Below are positions 1-7,051 of a stretch of DNA of 7,051 bases, one piece after another. Both the position numbers and the translations under genes were made by a program. The notes beneath the pieces are model-generated. The model ran no database searches. It was not told where the DNA came from and saw only the letters and a list, made by a program, of their open reading frames with translations. Position 1 is the stretch's first letter; the number at the start of each line of letters is the position of its first letter. Source of the stretch: Actinomycetes bacterium (lineage in GTDB: Bacteria; Actinomycetota; Acidimicrobiia; Acidimicrobiales; Acidimicrobiaceae); contig JAKAOC010000115.1 in assembly GCA_021823385.1 (NCBI GenBank), forward strand, positions 1 through 7,051, written 5' to 3'.

Positions 1-2151
1 GCCCTGTCGACGGCAAGGGTGGAGCGTGGCTGGACCCCCCTCTGGGTGCGGCTGGTGAAAGGCGCCTATTTCGACGCCGAGATGGTGCGTGCCGCGATCG
101 AGGGTTGGCACGCGCCCGTTTGGCAGGCCAAGGAGGAGACGGATTACTCCTACGAACGCTGCATCGATGCGGCCCTCGCCGCCTGCGACCGGATCAGGCC
201 GGCCTTCGGAACCCACAACCTGCGCTCGATCTCCTATGCGGTGGCAACCGCGCGAGCCAGCGGCATCCCCCCTGAGGCCTATGAGGTCGAGATGCTCTTC
301 GGCATGGCCGACTCCCTCGCCCGCGCGGTTCGCTCCCAGATCCCAAGGGTCCGCCTTTATCTCCCCATGGGCGAGCTGATCCCGGGCATGTCTTACCTGG
401 TGCGGCGGCTCATCGAAAACACCTCGAACGAAAGCTTCCTGCGCAGCGGCTTCGTGGAGAGGCATCACTCGTCCCTCAAGCGCCTGCTGGCGGAGCCCAG
501 GCCCCCCAAGCCCGTACGCCATGCCCGGCCGGCCGGTGATCGCCTGGAGGCCCCTTTCAGGCATCATCCTGCACTCGAATACCACTTCCGGGGCGAGCGG
601 GCACGCCTTGAGAACGCCATATCAAAGCTCGAGGCCGAGGGCATAGGCAGCATTCTCGGCGCGGAGTTCGCGGGGCGCCGGGTCCCCGTGGTGGCGGGCG
701 GAAAGCGAATAGAGACCGAAGGCGAGATCACCTCGGTCAACCCCGCCAACCCGGCCATCGTCGTGGCCCGCTCGGCCGCCGCGACCCCGGACGAAGCCGA
801 CGAAGCACTGCGCTGTGCGCGTGAGGCGTTCAGCGCCTGGGAAGCCACGCCGGCACGCGAGCGGGCCGGAATACTTCTCAGGGCGGCCGACTGGATCTCC
901 TCGCACCGGGAGGAGCTGGCCGCCCTCGAGGTGCTAGAGGCGGGCAAGCCCTGGCGCGAGGCCGAGGGCGACGTCACCGAAACCATCGACTACCTGGAGC
1001 TCTACTCTAGAGCGGCCGTTCGCCTCTTCGACGGGGACGAGCTCGACTCACCGCTCGGTGAAATGAACCGGCTCTTCCATCGGGCCAAGGGAATCGCCGC
1101 GGTCATCTCGCCTTGGAACTTCCCCATGGCCATCCCCATGGGAATGGCCTCCGCCGCGATCGCCACCGGCAACACCGTCGTGCTCAAGCCGGCCGAACAG
1201 ACTCCTGCCTGCGCCTTGGCGATCCTGCGCGCCTTCGAGGAGGCGGGCCTGCCGGACGGGGTTCTGAACCTGCTTCCGGGCATCGGGGAGGAGATCGGGC
1301 CCCGTCTGGTAGAGCACCCCGATGTCTCGGTGATCGCCTTTACCGGGTCCTTCGCAGTCGGCACCTCGATCATCGCCGGAGCCGGGCGCGCGGCCTCCGG
1401 CCTGCGCGATATCAAGCGAGTGATCGCCGAGATGGGGGGCAAGAACGCGATCGTCGTGGATGCCGACGCCGACCTGGATCAGGCGATACCAGGAGCCATC
1501 TACTCGGCCTTCGGATTCGCCGGGCAGAAGTGCTCCGCCGCCTCCCGCCTCATCGTCATGCGCGGCCAGGAGGACGAGGTCCTCGAACGCCTCAAGGGAG
1601 CGGCCGAAGCCCTGGTGATCGGCGATCCGCGCCGTGCAGAGGTGCAAATGGGGCCGCTCATCGATGGTGACGCGCTCGAGCGGGTTCAGCGCTACGTAGC
1701 CGGGGCCGAAGCCTCCGGAACCTTGGTCCGGCCCAACCAATCGCTCCCCGAGACCGGCTTCTTCGCGGCGCCTGCGCTCGTCGTGAATCCGGCGCCCGGC
1801 TCGCCGGCACTGGAGGAGGAGATCTTCGGCCCGGTGCTATGCGTCCAGTTCGCCAAAGACCTCGACGAGGCCATTGAGCTGGCCAATTCCAGCGTCTACG
1901 GGTTGACCGCGGGGATCTACAGCCGTTCGCCGGCCTCCATCGCGACCGCCTCGCGGCGCCTCGATGCAGGAAACATCTACATCAACCGGCCCATTACCGG
2001 AGCGATCCCCGGCCGCCAGCCCTTCGGGGGGCACCGGCGATCGGGGGTGGGCTCCAAGGCCGGCTCGCCCGAGTACCTGAACCAGTTCGTCAACCCCGTC
2101 GTGGTCTCGGAGAACACGCTCCGCCAAGGGTTCGTCCCGGAGATCTCCTGA
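1..2151 (+). CDS. putA: Bifunctional proline dehydrogenase / L-glutamate-gamma-semialdehyde dehydrogenase (PutA), 5'-truncated by window edge
   Basis: This enzyme oxidises L-proline to pyrroline-5-carboxylate with FAD, then the hydrolysed semialdehyde to glutamate with NAD+. The frame is open from base 1, so the GTG at 19 is internal and the true start lies upstream; 716 residues are visible. Residues about 15-155 are the second half of the PRODH barrel: RLVKGAYFD (Arg17, Tyr23), Tyr120 in RLYLPMG, and YLVRRLIEN with Arg135, Arg136 and Glu139. These match the E. coli PutA residues Arg431, Tyr437, Tyr540, Arg555, Arg556 and Glu559 in order and approximate spacing. After a linker (about 160-220) comes the aldehyde dehydrogenase domain: EAGKPWREAEGDV, PWNFP (Asn373), FTGS, EMGGKN (Glu477) and GQKCSAASR with the catalytic Cys511 (fragment numbering). 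The protein ends soon after this domain, which suits a short PutA without an added C-terminal domain. Whether an N-terminal DNA-binding domain exists cannot be seen. acnA follows 87 bases downstream on the same strand. Confidence 0.95.
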   Translation, partial: ALSTARVERGWTPLWVRLVKGAYFDAEMVRAAIEGWHAPVWQAKEETDYSYERCIDAALAACDRIRPAFGTHNLRSISYAVATARASGIPPEAYEVEMLFGMADSLARAVRSQIPRVRLYLPMGELIPGMSYLVRRLIENTSNESFLRSGFVERHHSSLKRLLAEPRPPKPVRHARPAGDRLEAPFRHHPALEYHFRGERARLENAISKLEAEGIGSILGAEFAGRRVPVVAGGKRIETEGEITSVNPANPAIVVARSAAATPDEADEALRCAREAFSAWEATPARERAGILLRAADWISSHREELAALEVLEAGKPWREAEGDVTETIDYLELYSRAAVRLFDGDELDSPLGEMNRLFHRAKGIAAVISPWNFPMAIPMGMASAAIATGNTVVLKPAEQTPACALAILRAFEEAGLPDGVLNLLPGIGEEIGPRLVEHPDVSVIAFTGSFAVGTSIIAGAGRAASGLRDIKRVIAEMGGKNAIVVDADADLDQAIPGAIYSAFGFAGQKCSAASRLIVMRGQEDEVLERLKGAAEALVIGDPRRAEVQMGPLIDGDALERVQRYVAGAEASGTLVRPNQSLPETGFFAAPALVVNPAPGSPALEEEIFGPVLCVQFAKDLDEAIELANSSVYGLTAGIYSRSPASIATASRRLDAGNIYINRPITGAIPGRQPFGGHRRSGVGSKAGSPEYLNQFVNPVVVSENTLRQGFVPEIS

Positions 2152-2206
2152 TCGCCGAAGGAATGGCACGAGGACCGGCGATTAGGACGGTTTCCAGGCA
2201 TTTGGC

Positions 2207-2212
2207 TACGAT
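2207..2212 (+). promoter_or_regulatory. Weak candidate -10 element upstream of acnA
   Basis: TACGAT matches four of six bases of the TATAAT consensus and fits the relaxed TAnnnT form common in high-GC actinobacteria. A start site about seven bases downstream would give a leader of roughly 20 bases that includes the acnA ribosome binding site. No convincing -35 hexamer is present: TTAGGA at 2182-2187 would need a 19-base spacer. The alternative is that acnA is read through from putA, since no strong terminator lies in the 87-base gap. Confidence 0.22.
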
Positions 2213-2223
2213 TGGGGGATCGA

Positions 2224-2230
2224 GAAAGGA
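2224..2230 (+). promoter_or_regulatory. Ribosome binding site that fixes the acnA start
   Basis: GAAAGGA lies eight bases before the ATG at 2239. This favours that ATG over the in-frame TTG at 2212. The extra nine residues read from 2212 (starting MGDRERTPA) are not typical of aconitase N-termini, and the stretch overlaps this site. Confidence 0.75.
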
Positions 2231-2238
2231 CACCTGCG

Positions 2239-4911
2239 ATGGCAGATTCGTTCGGAGCCAAGACTGAACTCCGCATCGGGAACAAGACCTACACCATCTA
2301 CAGCCTCAAGGCCCTCTCCGCTGTCACCAACCTCTCAACCGTCCCCTACTCGCTGAAGATACTCCTCGAGAACCTGCTGCGCAACGAGGACGGCGTCTCG
2401 GTGACCAAATCGGACATCGAGTCCCTTGCCTCCTCGAACACCTCTTGGCAGGAAAAGGAGATCGCCTTCAGCCCGGCGCGTATCCTGATGCAGGACTTCA
2501 CCGGCGTGCCCGCCGTGGTCGACCTGGCCGCCATGCGCGACGCCATGGCCGAGCTGGGCGGGAACCCGACCAAGGTGAACCCCCTCATCCCCGCCGAACT
2601 GGTCATCGACCACTCGGTGATCGCCGACGATTTCGGCCATCGTGAGTCGTTCTCCATCAACGCCACCCTGGAGGCCAGCCGCAACGAGGAGCGTTACCAG
2701 TTCCTGCGCTGGGGCCAGCAGGCCTTCGACAACTTCGTGGTGGTTCCGCCCGACACCGGCATTTGCCACCAGGTGAACCTGGAGTTCCTGGCGCGGGTCG
2801 TCTTCGTGGACTCGGAGGGCACCGCCTATCCGGACACTCTGGTGGGCACCGATTCCCACACCCCGATGGTGAACGGGCTCGGCGTGGCCGGCTGGGGCGT
2901 CGGTGGGATCGAGGCCGAGGCGGCCATGCTCGGTCAGCCCATCTCCATGCTGGTGCCCAAGGTGGTCGGCATAAAACTCACCGGTTCGCTGCCGGTGGGC
3001 ACTACCGCCACCGACATGGTCCTAACCGTCACCGAACTGCTCCGCAAGCACGGCGTGGTCGGCAAGTTCGTCGAGTTCTACGGTCCCGGGTGCGCGAACG
3101 TGAGCCTGGAGAACCGCGCCACCATCGGCAACATGTCCCCCGAGTACGGCTCCACGATCACGATCTTCCCCATCGACGACGAGACGCTGCGCTTCATGCG
3201 CCTGACCGGCCGAAGCGAGGAGCAGATCGCCCTGGTCGAGGCGTACGCCAAGGAACAGGGACTCTGGCTCGACCCCGACGCCGAGCCCGTCTACAACGAA
3301 AGCATCGAGCTGGACCTTTCCACGGTGGAGCCCTCGCTGGCCGGACCGGCGCGTCCCCAGGACCGGGTTCCTCTGCGCGAGTCCAAGGCTCGCTTCGCCT
3401 CGGCCCTGGCAAAGATCGCCGACCAGGGCTCGATAAGCTCGACAGAACCCAGGCCGACACCCGTAACCCTTGCAGACGGCCGTTCCTTCACCCTCGACCA
3501 CGGAAGCGTGGTGATCGCAGCCATCACGTCCTGCACCAACACCTCCAACCCGTCGGTGATGGTCGCGGCCGGCCTGCTGGCCAAGAAAGCCGTCGAGCGC
3601 GGACTGGCCACCAAGCCCTGGGTGAAGACCACCCTCGCCCCGGGCTCGAAGGTGGTCATGGACTATTACGACCGCGCCGGCCTGACCCCCTATTTGGAGA
3701 AGCTCGGCTTCTACTTGGTCGGCTACGGCTGCACGACGTGCATCGGCAACTCCGGCCCGCTGCTTCCCGAGATCTCAGAGGCGGTCAACTCCGCCAACCT
3801 CGCCACAGTCTCGGTGCTCTCCGGAAACCGCAACTTCGAGGGACGCATCAATCCCGACGTGCGGATGAATTACCTGGCGTCGCCTCCTCTGGTCATCGCT
3901 TACGCGATCGCCGGGTCGATGGACTTCGACCTTCAAGGCGAGCCCCTGGGACACGACTCCGACGGAAAGCCCGTCTACCTGGCCGACGTCTGGCCGAGCG
4001 CGGAAGAGGTCACCGAAGTCCTTCGCAGCTCGATCGACACGGAAATGTTCAGAACGAGCTACGCGATGGCCTTCGAGGGTGACGAGCGCTGGAAGGCGCT
4101 CGACGTGCCTTCCGGATCGAGCTTCGCCTGGGACAACGCGCACTCCACCTACGTGCACAAGCCTCCGTTCTTCGAGGGCATGACCCGGGAGCCTGCGCCG
4201 ATCGCTCCGATCCAGGGCGCTCGGGTGCTGGCCGTTCTTGGCGACAGCGTCACCACGGACCACATCTCTCCGGCGGGCAACATCCGCGCCAACTCGCCCG
4301 CGGGCCAGTGGTTGATCGAGCGCGGCGTCGAGGTCGCGGACTTCAACTCCTACGGCGCACGGCGCGGCAACCACGAGGTGATGATCCGCGGGACCTTCGC
4401 CAACATCAGAATCCGCAACCGGCTTGCCGACGGCAAGGAAGGGGGCTTCACCAAGCTGCTTCCGGATGGCGGCATCACCACGATCTACGAGGCCGCCATG
4501 GCCTACAGGGAGCGAGGTGTTCCGCTGGTGATCCTGGCCGGCAAGGAGTACGGATCGGGCTCGTCCCGCGACTGGGCGGCCAAGGGAACCTACCTGCTGG
4601 GTATCCGAGTGGTCATCGCGGAAAGCTTCGAGCGGATTCATCGCTCGAACCTGGTGGGGATGGGCGTCCTTCCGCTGCAGTTCCCCGCCGGCGAGAGCAT
4701 CGACTCGCTGGGGCTGACCGGTTATGAGGCCATAACCATCAAGGGCCTGGAGAGGCTGGCCGAGGGATCGAAGGCACCGGATACTCTCACCGTCGAAGCC
4801 GACGGGAAGAGCTTCGAGGCCAAGGTCCGGATCGACACGCCCAAGGAGCTCGACTACTACCGCAACGGTGGAATCCTTCAATACGTGATGCGGAATCTGG
4901 CGCGCGGCTGA
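2239..4911 (+). CDS. acnA: Aconitate hydratase A (aconitase)
   Basis: Aconitase interconverts citrate and isocitrate through cis-aconitate in the TCA cycle, in the cytoplasm, using a [4Fe-4S] cluster. The 890-residue length is normal for the AcnA/IRP1 branch. The three cluster cysteines are visible: Cys432 in TSCTNTSNP, and Cys498 and Cys501 in [14 protein letters not shown]. Active-site motifs include DSHTPMVNG (Asp205, His207) and the nearby [17 protein letters not shown]. The C-terminal swivel domain has [13 protein letters not shown] (from about 668), [17 protein letters not shown] (from about 708) and [14 protein letters not shown] with Ser775 and Arg777. Motif spacing tracks animal IRP1 closely. 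The DNA-facing flank gives the start: ATG at 2239 with GAAAGGA eight bases upstream. It lies 87 bases after putA, so co-transcription is possible, and a strong hairpin follows the stop. Some bacterial AcnA proteins also bind mRNA when the cluster is lost; nothing here tests that. No truncation or frameshift is seen. Confidence 0.97.
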   Translation: MADSFGAKTELRIGNKTYTIYSLKALSAVTNLSTVPYSLKILLENLLRNEDGVSVTKSDIESLASSNTSWQEKEIAFSPARILMQDFTGVPAVVDLAAMRDAMAELGGNPTKVNPLIPAELVIDHSVIADDFGHRESFSINATLEASRNEERYQFLRWGQQAFDNFVVVPPDTGICHQVNLEFLARVVFVDSEGTAYPDTLVGTDSHTPMVNGLGVAGWGVGGIEAEAAMLGQPISMLVPKVVGIKLTGSLPVGTTATDMVLTVTELLRKHGVVGKFVEFYGPGCANVSLENRATIGNMSPEYGSTITIFPIDDETLRFMRLTGRSEEQIALVEAYAKEQGLWLDPDAEPVYNESIELDLSTVEPSLAGPARPQDRVPLRESKARFASALAKIADQGSISSTEPRPTPVTLADGRSFTLDHGSVVIAAITSCTNTSNPSVMVAAGLLAKKAVERGLATKPWVKTTLAPGSKVVMDYYDRAGLTPYLEKLGFYLVGYGCTTCIGNSGPLLPEISEAVNSANLATVSVLSGNRNFEGRINPDVRMNYLASPPLVIAYAIAGSMDFDLQGEPLGHDSDGKPVYLADVWPSAEEVTEVLRSSIDTEMFRTSYAMAFEGDERWKALDVPSGSSFAWDNAHSTYVHKPPFFEGMTREPAPIAPIQGARVLAVLGDSVTTDHISPAGNIRANSPAGQWLIERGVEVADFNSYGARRGNHEVMIRGTFANIRIRNRLADGKEGGFTKLLPDGGITTIYEAAMAYRERGVPLVILAGKEYGSGSSRDWAAKGTYLLGIRVVIAESFERIHRSNLVGMGVLPLQFPAGESIDSLGLTGYEAITIKGLERLAEGSKAPDTLTVEADGKSFEAKVRIDTPKELDYYRNGGILQYVMRNLARG

Positions 4912-4931
4912 CCGCCGGCGAAGGATTCGAG

Positions 4932-4982
4932 ACAAAGCTGCTTCCGGCCGCTCCGCGCGCGCCGTGCCGGAAGCAGCTTTGT
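4932..4982 (+). terminator. Strong hairpin after acnA, probable intrinsic terminator
   Basis: The arms 4932-4948 and 4966-4982 are perfect reverse complements over 17 bp, with a 17-base GC-rich loop at 4949-4965 containing a run of alternating C and G. The stem begins 20 bases after the acnA stop codon. The 3' side is only moderately T-rich (TTTGTTGTT at 4978-4986), so the U-tract is imperfect, as is common in high-GC actinobacteria. It should separate acnA from the permease transcript and may also protect the acnA mRNA 3' end. Confidence 0.75.
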
Positions 4983-5138
4983 TGTTAATGGTCACAAGAG
5001 ACGACCAAGCTCCTTATGCGCGCTCACTGAGTTTTAGCTTCGGATTCCGCAGGCGCAGTGGCGGCGAAGTTTCGCCCGGAAGTAAATTTTGGGTGCGTGC
5101 TCCCCTTGCACAGGAGCATTTACCGAACATATTCCCTC
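4983..5138 (+). promoter_or_regulatory. Leader / promoter region of the permease gene
   Basis: This non-coding stretch lies between the acnA terminator and the permease ribosome binding site and is noticeably more AT-rich than the genes, so it probably carries the permease promoter. No good consensus pair stands out. TAAATT (5083-5088) matches four of six -10 bases without a -35 partner. TTGCAC (5106-5111) with CATATT (5128-5133) is 16 bases apart but would start transcription almost on the ribosome binding site. A palindrome at 5063-5076 is listed separately. No known riboswitch fold or believable small ORF was recognised. Confidence 0.4.
5063..5076. repeat. Perfect 6-bp inverted repeat (GGCGAA-GT-TTCGCC) upstream of the permease
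   Basis: GGCGAA and TTCGCC are reverse complements separated by two bases, giving a 14-base palindromic site 75 bases before the permease start. A two-base centre is too tight for an RNA hairpin loop, so if it has a function, a site for a dimeric DNA-binding regulator is more likely than a hairpin. A smaller palindrome, CGGATTCCG, lies at 5041-5049. Chance occurrence in GC-rich DNA is possible. Confidence 0.35.
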
Positions 5139-5145
5139 GAAAGGA
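5139..5145 (+). promoter_or_regulatory. Ribosome binding site supporting the TTG start of the permease
   Basis: GAAAGGA lies five bases before TTG at 5151. The same heptamer precedes acnA in this window, which supports it as a real Shine-Dalgarno sequence. The first in-frame ATG is not until codon 47, inside the first membrane segment, so the TTG is the best start. Confidence 0.7.
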
Positions 5146-5150
5146 CCTAG

Positions 5151-6641
5151 TTGTCACCGGATATCTCACCACCATCGGATCCTGAGCTGCCGCTCGCGGA
5201 ATCCAAGGCACCTCACGCCCCGTTGCACGGACCCGAACAGCGCCTGCACCGTGGCGTGCTGAGCATCACGGACATTGCGGCCGCGACGATGGCCAACATC
5301 GGCCCGGCAATGAGCTTCTTCTTCGGCTTCGGCTTCCTGGCAATCACCGCAGGCGTCGCCTCGCCCCTGACGATCCTGGCCGCAGGCATCGCCATCGCCT
5401 TCCTCGGTAACACCCTGGCAGAGTTCTCCCGGGCACAACCTTCCACGGGCGGTTTCATTACCTTCATCGGTAAGTCCTTCGGCCCGACAAGTGCCGTGTC
5501 GACCGCTCTCATTGCCGGCGCAGGCTACATGATCGCGATGGCCTCGGTCATTGTCATATCGGGTGGATTCTTCTCCATAATCCTGCAGCACTACTTCCAG
5601 GTCGACGTGCCCTGGGGAATCTTCACCGCCATCTTCGCCGCCGGCGCCGTGTTCATGATGATCCGCGGCGTGGCGTTGTCGACCAAGATCGCGGGCTTCT
5701 TCTTTGCCTTCGAGATGGTGGTGCTGGTCGTAGTCTCCGTGGCCGCGCTCATCAAGCACGGCGGCCATCTCTCCATCGCCCCGTTCAATCCCGCCAACAT
5801 CAAGGACGGCTTCACCGGCCTGGCCCAGGGATTCCCCCTGGCCATCTACCTCTTCATCGGCTGGGAGAACTCGGCCGCCCTGGCCGAGGAGACGGACAAC
5901 CCGCGGCGCAACGTGCCGAGGGCCGTCTTCGCCTCGGTAGCCATCATGGTCGTCTCCTACGTGGTGTTCGCCTACGCGACGGTAAGCGGCTTCGGAGACA
6001 ATGTGACCGCACTCGGCAACGCCACCATCCCATTCATCACCGTGGCCCAAGGGGTGCTTGGCGCGGCGGCCTTCTTCGCCTACCTGGCCGGAATGACCTC
6101 GACCCTGGGCGCCCTGATCGCGGGAACCAACTCCCAGGCGCGCCTGGTCTTCAATGCCGGACGTGAGGGACTTCTGCCCGCCTGGATCGGGAAGGTCCAC
6201 GCCGAGCGCAAGACGCCGATGAACGCGATCATGCTCTTCGTCGGCATTTCACTCGTAATCATCCTGGGCTGGGCGATCTCCAACCTGGTGGGCGGAAAGG
6301 CGATGGATCCGGTGAACTTCTTCGCCGAGTCCTCGACGATGGGCACCATCCTGGTCCTGCTCGTCTACCTTTTCGCGAACCTTGCCCTGCCCTTCTACTA
6401 CCGGAAGTACAGGCCCGGCGAGTTCAGCAGCGTCCGCCACGGCGTTCTGCCGATCCTCGGCGCCATCGCCATCGTCGTCCCGCTCTATTACCTGGCAAAG
6501 CCCGGGCAGCCCGCCCCTTACAGCTGGTATCCCTACATCGCACTGGCGATCCTGATCATCGCGGTCTTTTACTCGATCTCCCTCGTGCGCAAAGATCCGG
6601 GCCTCGCCGACCGGGTCGGCTCGATCGTGGCAGACGAGTAG
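5151..6641 (+). CDS. APC-family amino-acid permease, substrate unknown
   Basis: This is a 496-residue inner-membrane transporter of the amino acid-polyamine-organocation superfamily, which usually imports amino acids by proton or cation symport or exchange. About 12 hydrophobic helices can be placed at roughly 41-66, 71-93, 115-147, 154-172, 180-202, 225-243, 258-280, 295-325, 357-378, 395-414, 431-449 and 459-480. The family signature GWENSAALAEETDNPRRNVPRA (237-258) follows helix 6. The helix 1 segment ATMANIGPAMSFFF is the expected place of the unwound substrate-binding motif, though it lacks the common GSGIG form. A Pro-rich, probably cytoplasmic tail of about 35 residues precedes helix 1. 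The start is TTG with GAAAGGA five bases upstream. It lies downstream of acnA but behind a strong hairpin, so it probably has its own promoter. Nearness to putA suggests proline or a related amino acid as cargo, by context only. The gene appears intact. Confidence 0.9.
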   Translation: MSPDISPPSDPELPLAESKAPHAPLHGPEQRLHRGVLSITDIAAATMANIGPAMSFFFGFGFLAITAGVASPLTILAAGIAIAFLGNTLAEFSRAQPSTGGFITFIGKSFGPTSAVSTALIAGAGYMIAMASVIVISGGFFSIILQHYFQVDVPWGIFTAIFAAGAVFMMIRGVALSTKIAGFFFAFEMVVLVVVSVAALIKHGGHLSIAPFNPANIKDGFTGLAQGFPLAIYLFIGWENSAALAEETDNPRRNVPRAVFASVAIMVVSYVVFAYATVSGFGDNVTALGNATIPFITVAQGVLGAAAFFAYLAGMTSTLGALIAGTNSQARLVFNAGREGLLPAWIGKVHAERKTPMNAIMLFVGISLVIILGWAISNLVGGKAMDPVNFFAESSTMGTILVLLVYLFANLALPFYYRKYRPGEFSSVRHGVLPILGAIAIVVPLYYLAKPGQPAPYSWYPYIALAILIIAVFYSISLVRKDPGLADRVGSIVADE

Positions 6642-6650
6642 CCGATCATA

Positions 6651-6708
6651 GGAGCCGGAAGGGTTGGTCATCGAGCCGGCCCTTCCGGCCTCCCCCGTCC
6701 CGGCTCGA
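6651..6708. terminator. Interleaved inverted repeats in the convergent spacer, possible bidirectional terminator
   Basis: Stem A pairs GCCGGAAGGG (6654-6663) with CCCTTCCGGC (6680-6689). Stem B pairs TCGAGCCGG (6671-6679) with CCGGCTCGA (6700-6708). The left arm of B lies in the loop of A, and the right arm of A lies in the loop of B, so the two form either alternative hairpins or a pseudoknot-like order. A second GAGCCGG copy at 6652-6658 could also pair with CCGGCTC (6700-6706). The structure sits 12 to 67 bases after the permease stop and between converging genes, as a terminator would, but it has no T-tract on either strand. A smaller hairpin is at 6710-6731 (CCGGT / ACCGG with a three-base loop). 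Confidence 0.4.
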
Positions 6709-6751
6709 GGGCGCCGGTGAAACCGGATGCCGTGCGGCTGCGGGCCTGAAC

Positions 6752-7051
6752 CTACTCTTCGCCCCCTCCTACGCCGGCCAGCAAGGCGCGGGTCATCTCG
6801 TCGCCCCAGTGGACCGCATCCAGATACGCGGCCTGAACGGATTGGGCGTCGAACATGTCTCCGGTGCCATTCTCCGCGGTGCCTATCCCGAGCTGCAGGA
6901 ACTCCGCCTCGGCGAGGACACGCCCAAGCTTCCCCTCCAGGCCAACCACGGCGGTGCTTATCTCGGGAGCCACATCCAGGGTGTTCACCACGCTCTCCAC
7001 CGGCACGCCCAGCAAAAGGTCCATGCTCGCCAGCAAGCCGGTCAGGTACGA
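6752..7051 (-). CDS. C-terminal end of an HDOD-domain protein, probably EAL/HDOD YuxH-like; truncated by window edge
   Basis: The minus-strand frame is open to the window edge, and 99 C-terminal residues are visible; the TTG at 7036 is internal, not a start. The fragment reads SYLTGLLASMDLLLGVPVE, then a segment with LDVAPEISTAVVGLEGKLGRVLAEAE, and ends AAYLDAVHWGDEMTRALLAG before an acidic tail. This resembles the end of the HDOD domain in EAL-HDOD signalling proteins, where a helix with a Leu-Leu-Gly-Val-Pro turn, a Gly-x-Glu-Gly loop and a final Tyr-Leu-x-Ala-x-x-Trp helix are typical. Such proteins are linked to cyclic-di-GMP or other signalling, often with a degenerate EAL domain. The EAL part would lie outside the window, so its presence is inferred. 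It is convergent with the permease and unlikely to share its regulation. Confidence 0.65.
   Translation of the reverse strand, partial: SYLTGLLASMDLLLGVPVESVVNTLDVAPEISTAVVGLEGKLGRVLAEAEFLQLGIGTAENGTGDMFDAQSVQAAYLDAVHWGDEMTRALLAGVGGGEE

Noticed and set aside
19..21. GTG at 19 as the start of the PutA protein
   Set aside because: The frame is open upstream to base 1, and a start here would remove half of the proline dehydrogenase barrel, whose remaining half is well conserved.
2152..2181. Possible terminator after putA (TCGCCG at 2152-2157 with CGGCGA at 2176-2181)
   Set aside because: The stem is only 6 bp with an 18-base loop and no T-tract, and it begins at the stop codon; too weak to call.
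2763..4082. 439-codon plus-strand open frame in another frame of acnA
   Set aside because: It is an Arg/Gly/Pro/His-rich out-of-frame reading of a firmly identified gene, with no family resemblance.
4453..4465. 13-base word AAGCTGCTTCCGG inside acnA identical to part of the terminator left arm (4935-4947)
   Set aside because: A 13-base match within 7 kb of GC-rich DNA is close to chance expectation, and in acnA it encodes an ordinary KLLPD segment.
3775..4995. 406-codon minus-strand open frame opposite acnA, crossing the terminator hairpin
   Set aside because: High GC lowers stop frequency on the opposite strand. The translation is rich in Arg, Gly, Val and Asp with no recognisable domain, and acnA on the plus strand is certain.
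4964..5185. Possible 73-codon small gene (or 66 codons from ATG at 4988) between acnA and the permease
   Set aside because: Its start lies in the terminator hairpin, there is no ribosome binding site before either start, and it overlaps the permease start out of frame.
5166..6200. 344-codon minus-strand open frame opposite the permease
   Set aside because: It is Gly-, Asp-, Glu- and His-rich low-complexity sequence, as expected from the complement of codons for hydrophobic helices; no domain is seen.

Overview
This is a high-GC bacterial window with three plus-strand genes and the tail of a fourth gene on the minus strand. The protein sequences look most like those of an actinobacterium. A deep lineage such as Thermoleophilia is my best guess, because an AcnA-type aconitase, a fused PutA and an EAL/HDOD (YuxH-like) protein fit that group, but this is recalled family knowledge and not a database result. 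There is no rRNA, tRNA, CRISPR array, transposase or phage gene in the window. By eye, base composition is uniform across all genes, so nothing suggests recent transfer.

Layout. Positions 1-2151 (+) hold the C-terminal 716 residues of a bifunctional proline dehydrogenase / glutamate-semialdehyde dehydrogenase (PutA), cut by the window's left edge. An 87-base gap with a good ribosome binding site leads to a complete aconitase gene (acnA, 2239-4911, +). A strong 17-bp hairpin follows acnA and separates it from a complete 12-helix APC-family amino-acid permease (5151-6641, +). The permease starts at a TTG codon and has a 168-base leader containing a short perfect palindrome. A 110-base convergent spacer with interleaved inverted repeats separates the permease from the C-terminus of an HDOD-type protein on the minus strand (6752-7051), which runs off the right edge.

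How the genes fit together. PutA oxidises proline to glutamate, which can feed 2-oxoglutarate into the TCA cycle. Aconitase is the TCA enzyme interconverting citrate and isocitrate. The permease could import the amino acid, possibly proline, that supplies this route. That reading rests on gene order and is an inference; the permease substrate cannot be read from the sequence. The HDOD protein, possibly linked to cyclic-di-GMP, faces the other way and is probably functionally separate.

I see no clearly novel system. The points worth a second look are small: the interleaved hairpins at 6651-6708, the palindrome upstream of the permease, and a GCCGGAAG core shared by the two intergenic hairpin regions.
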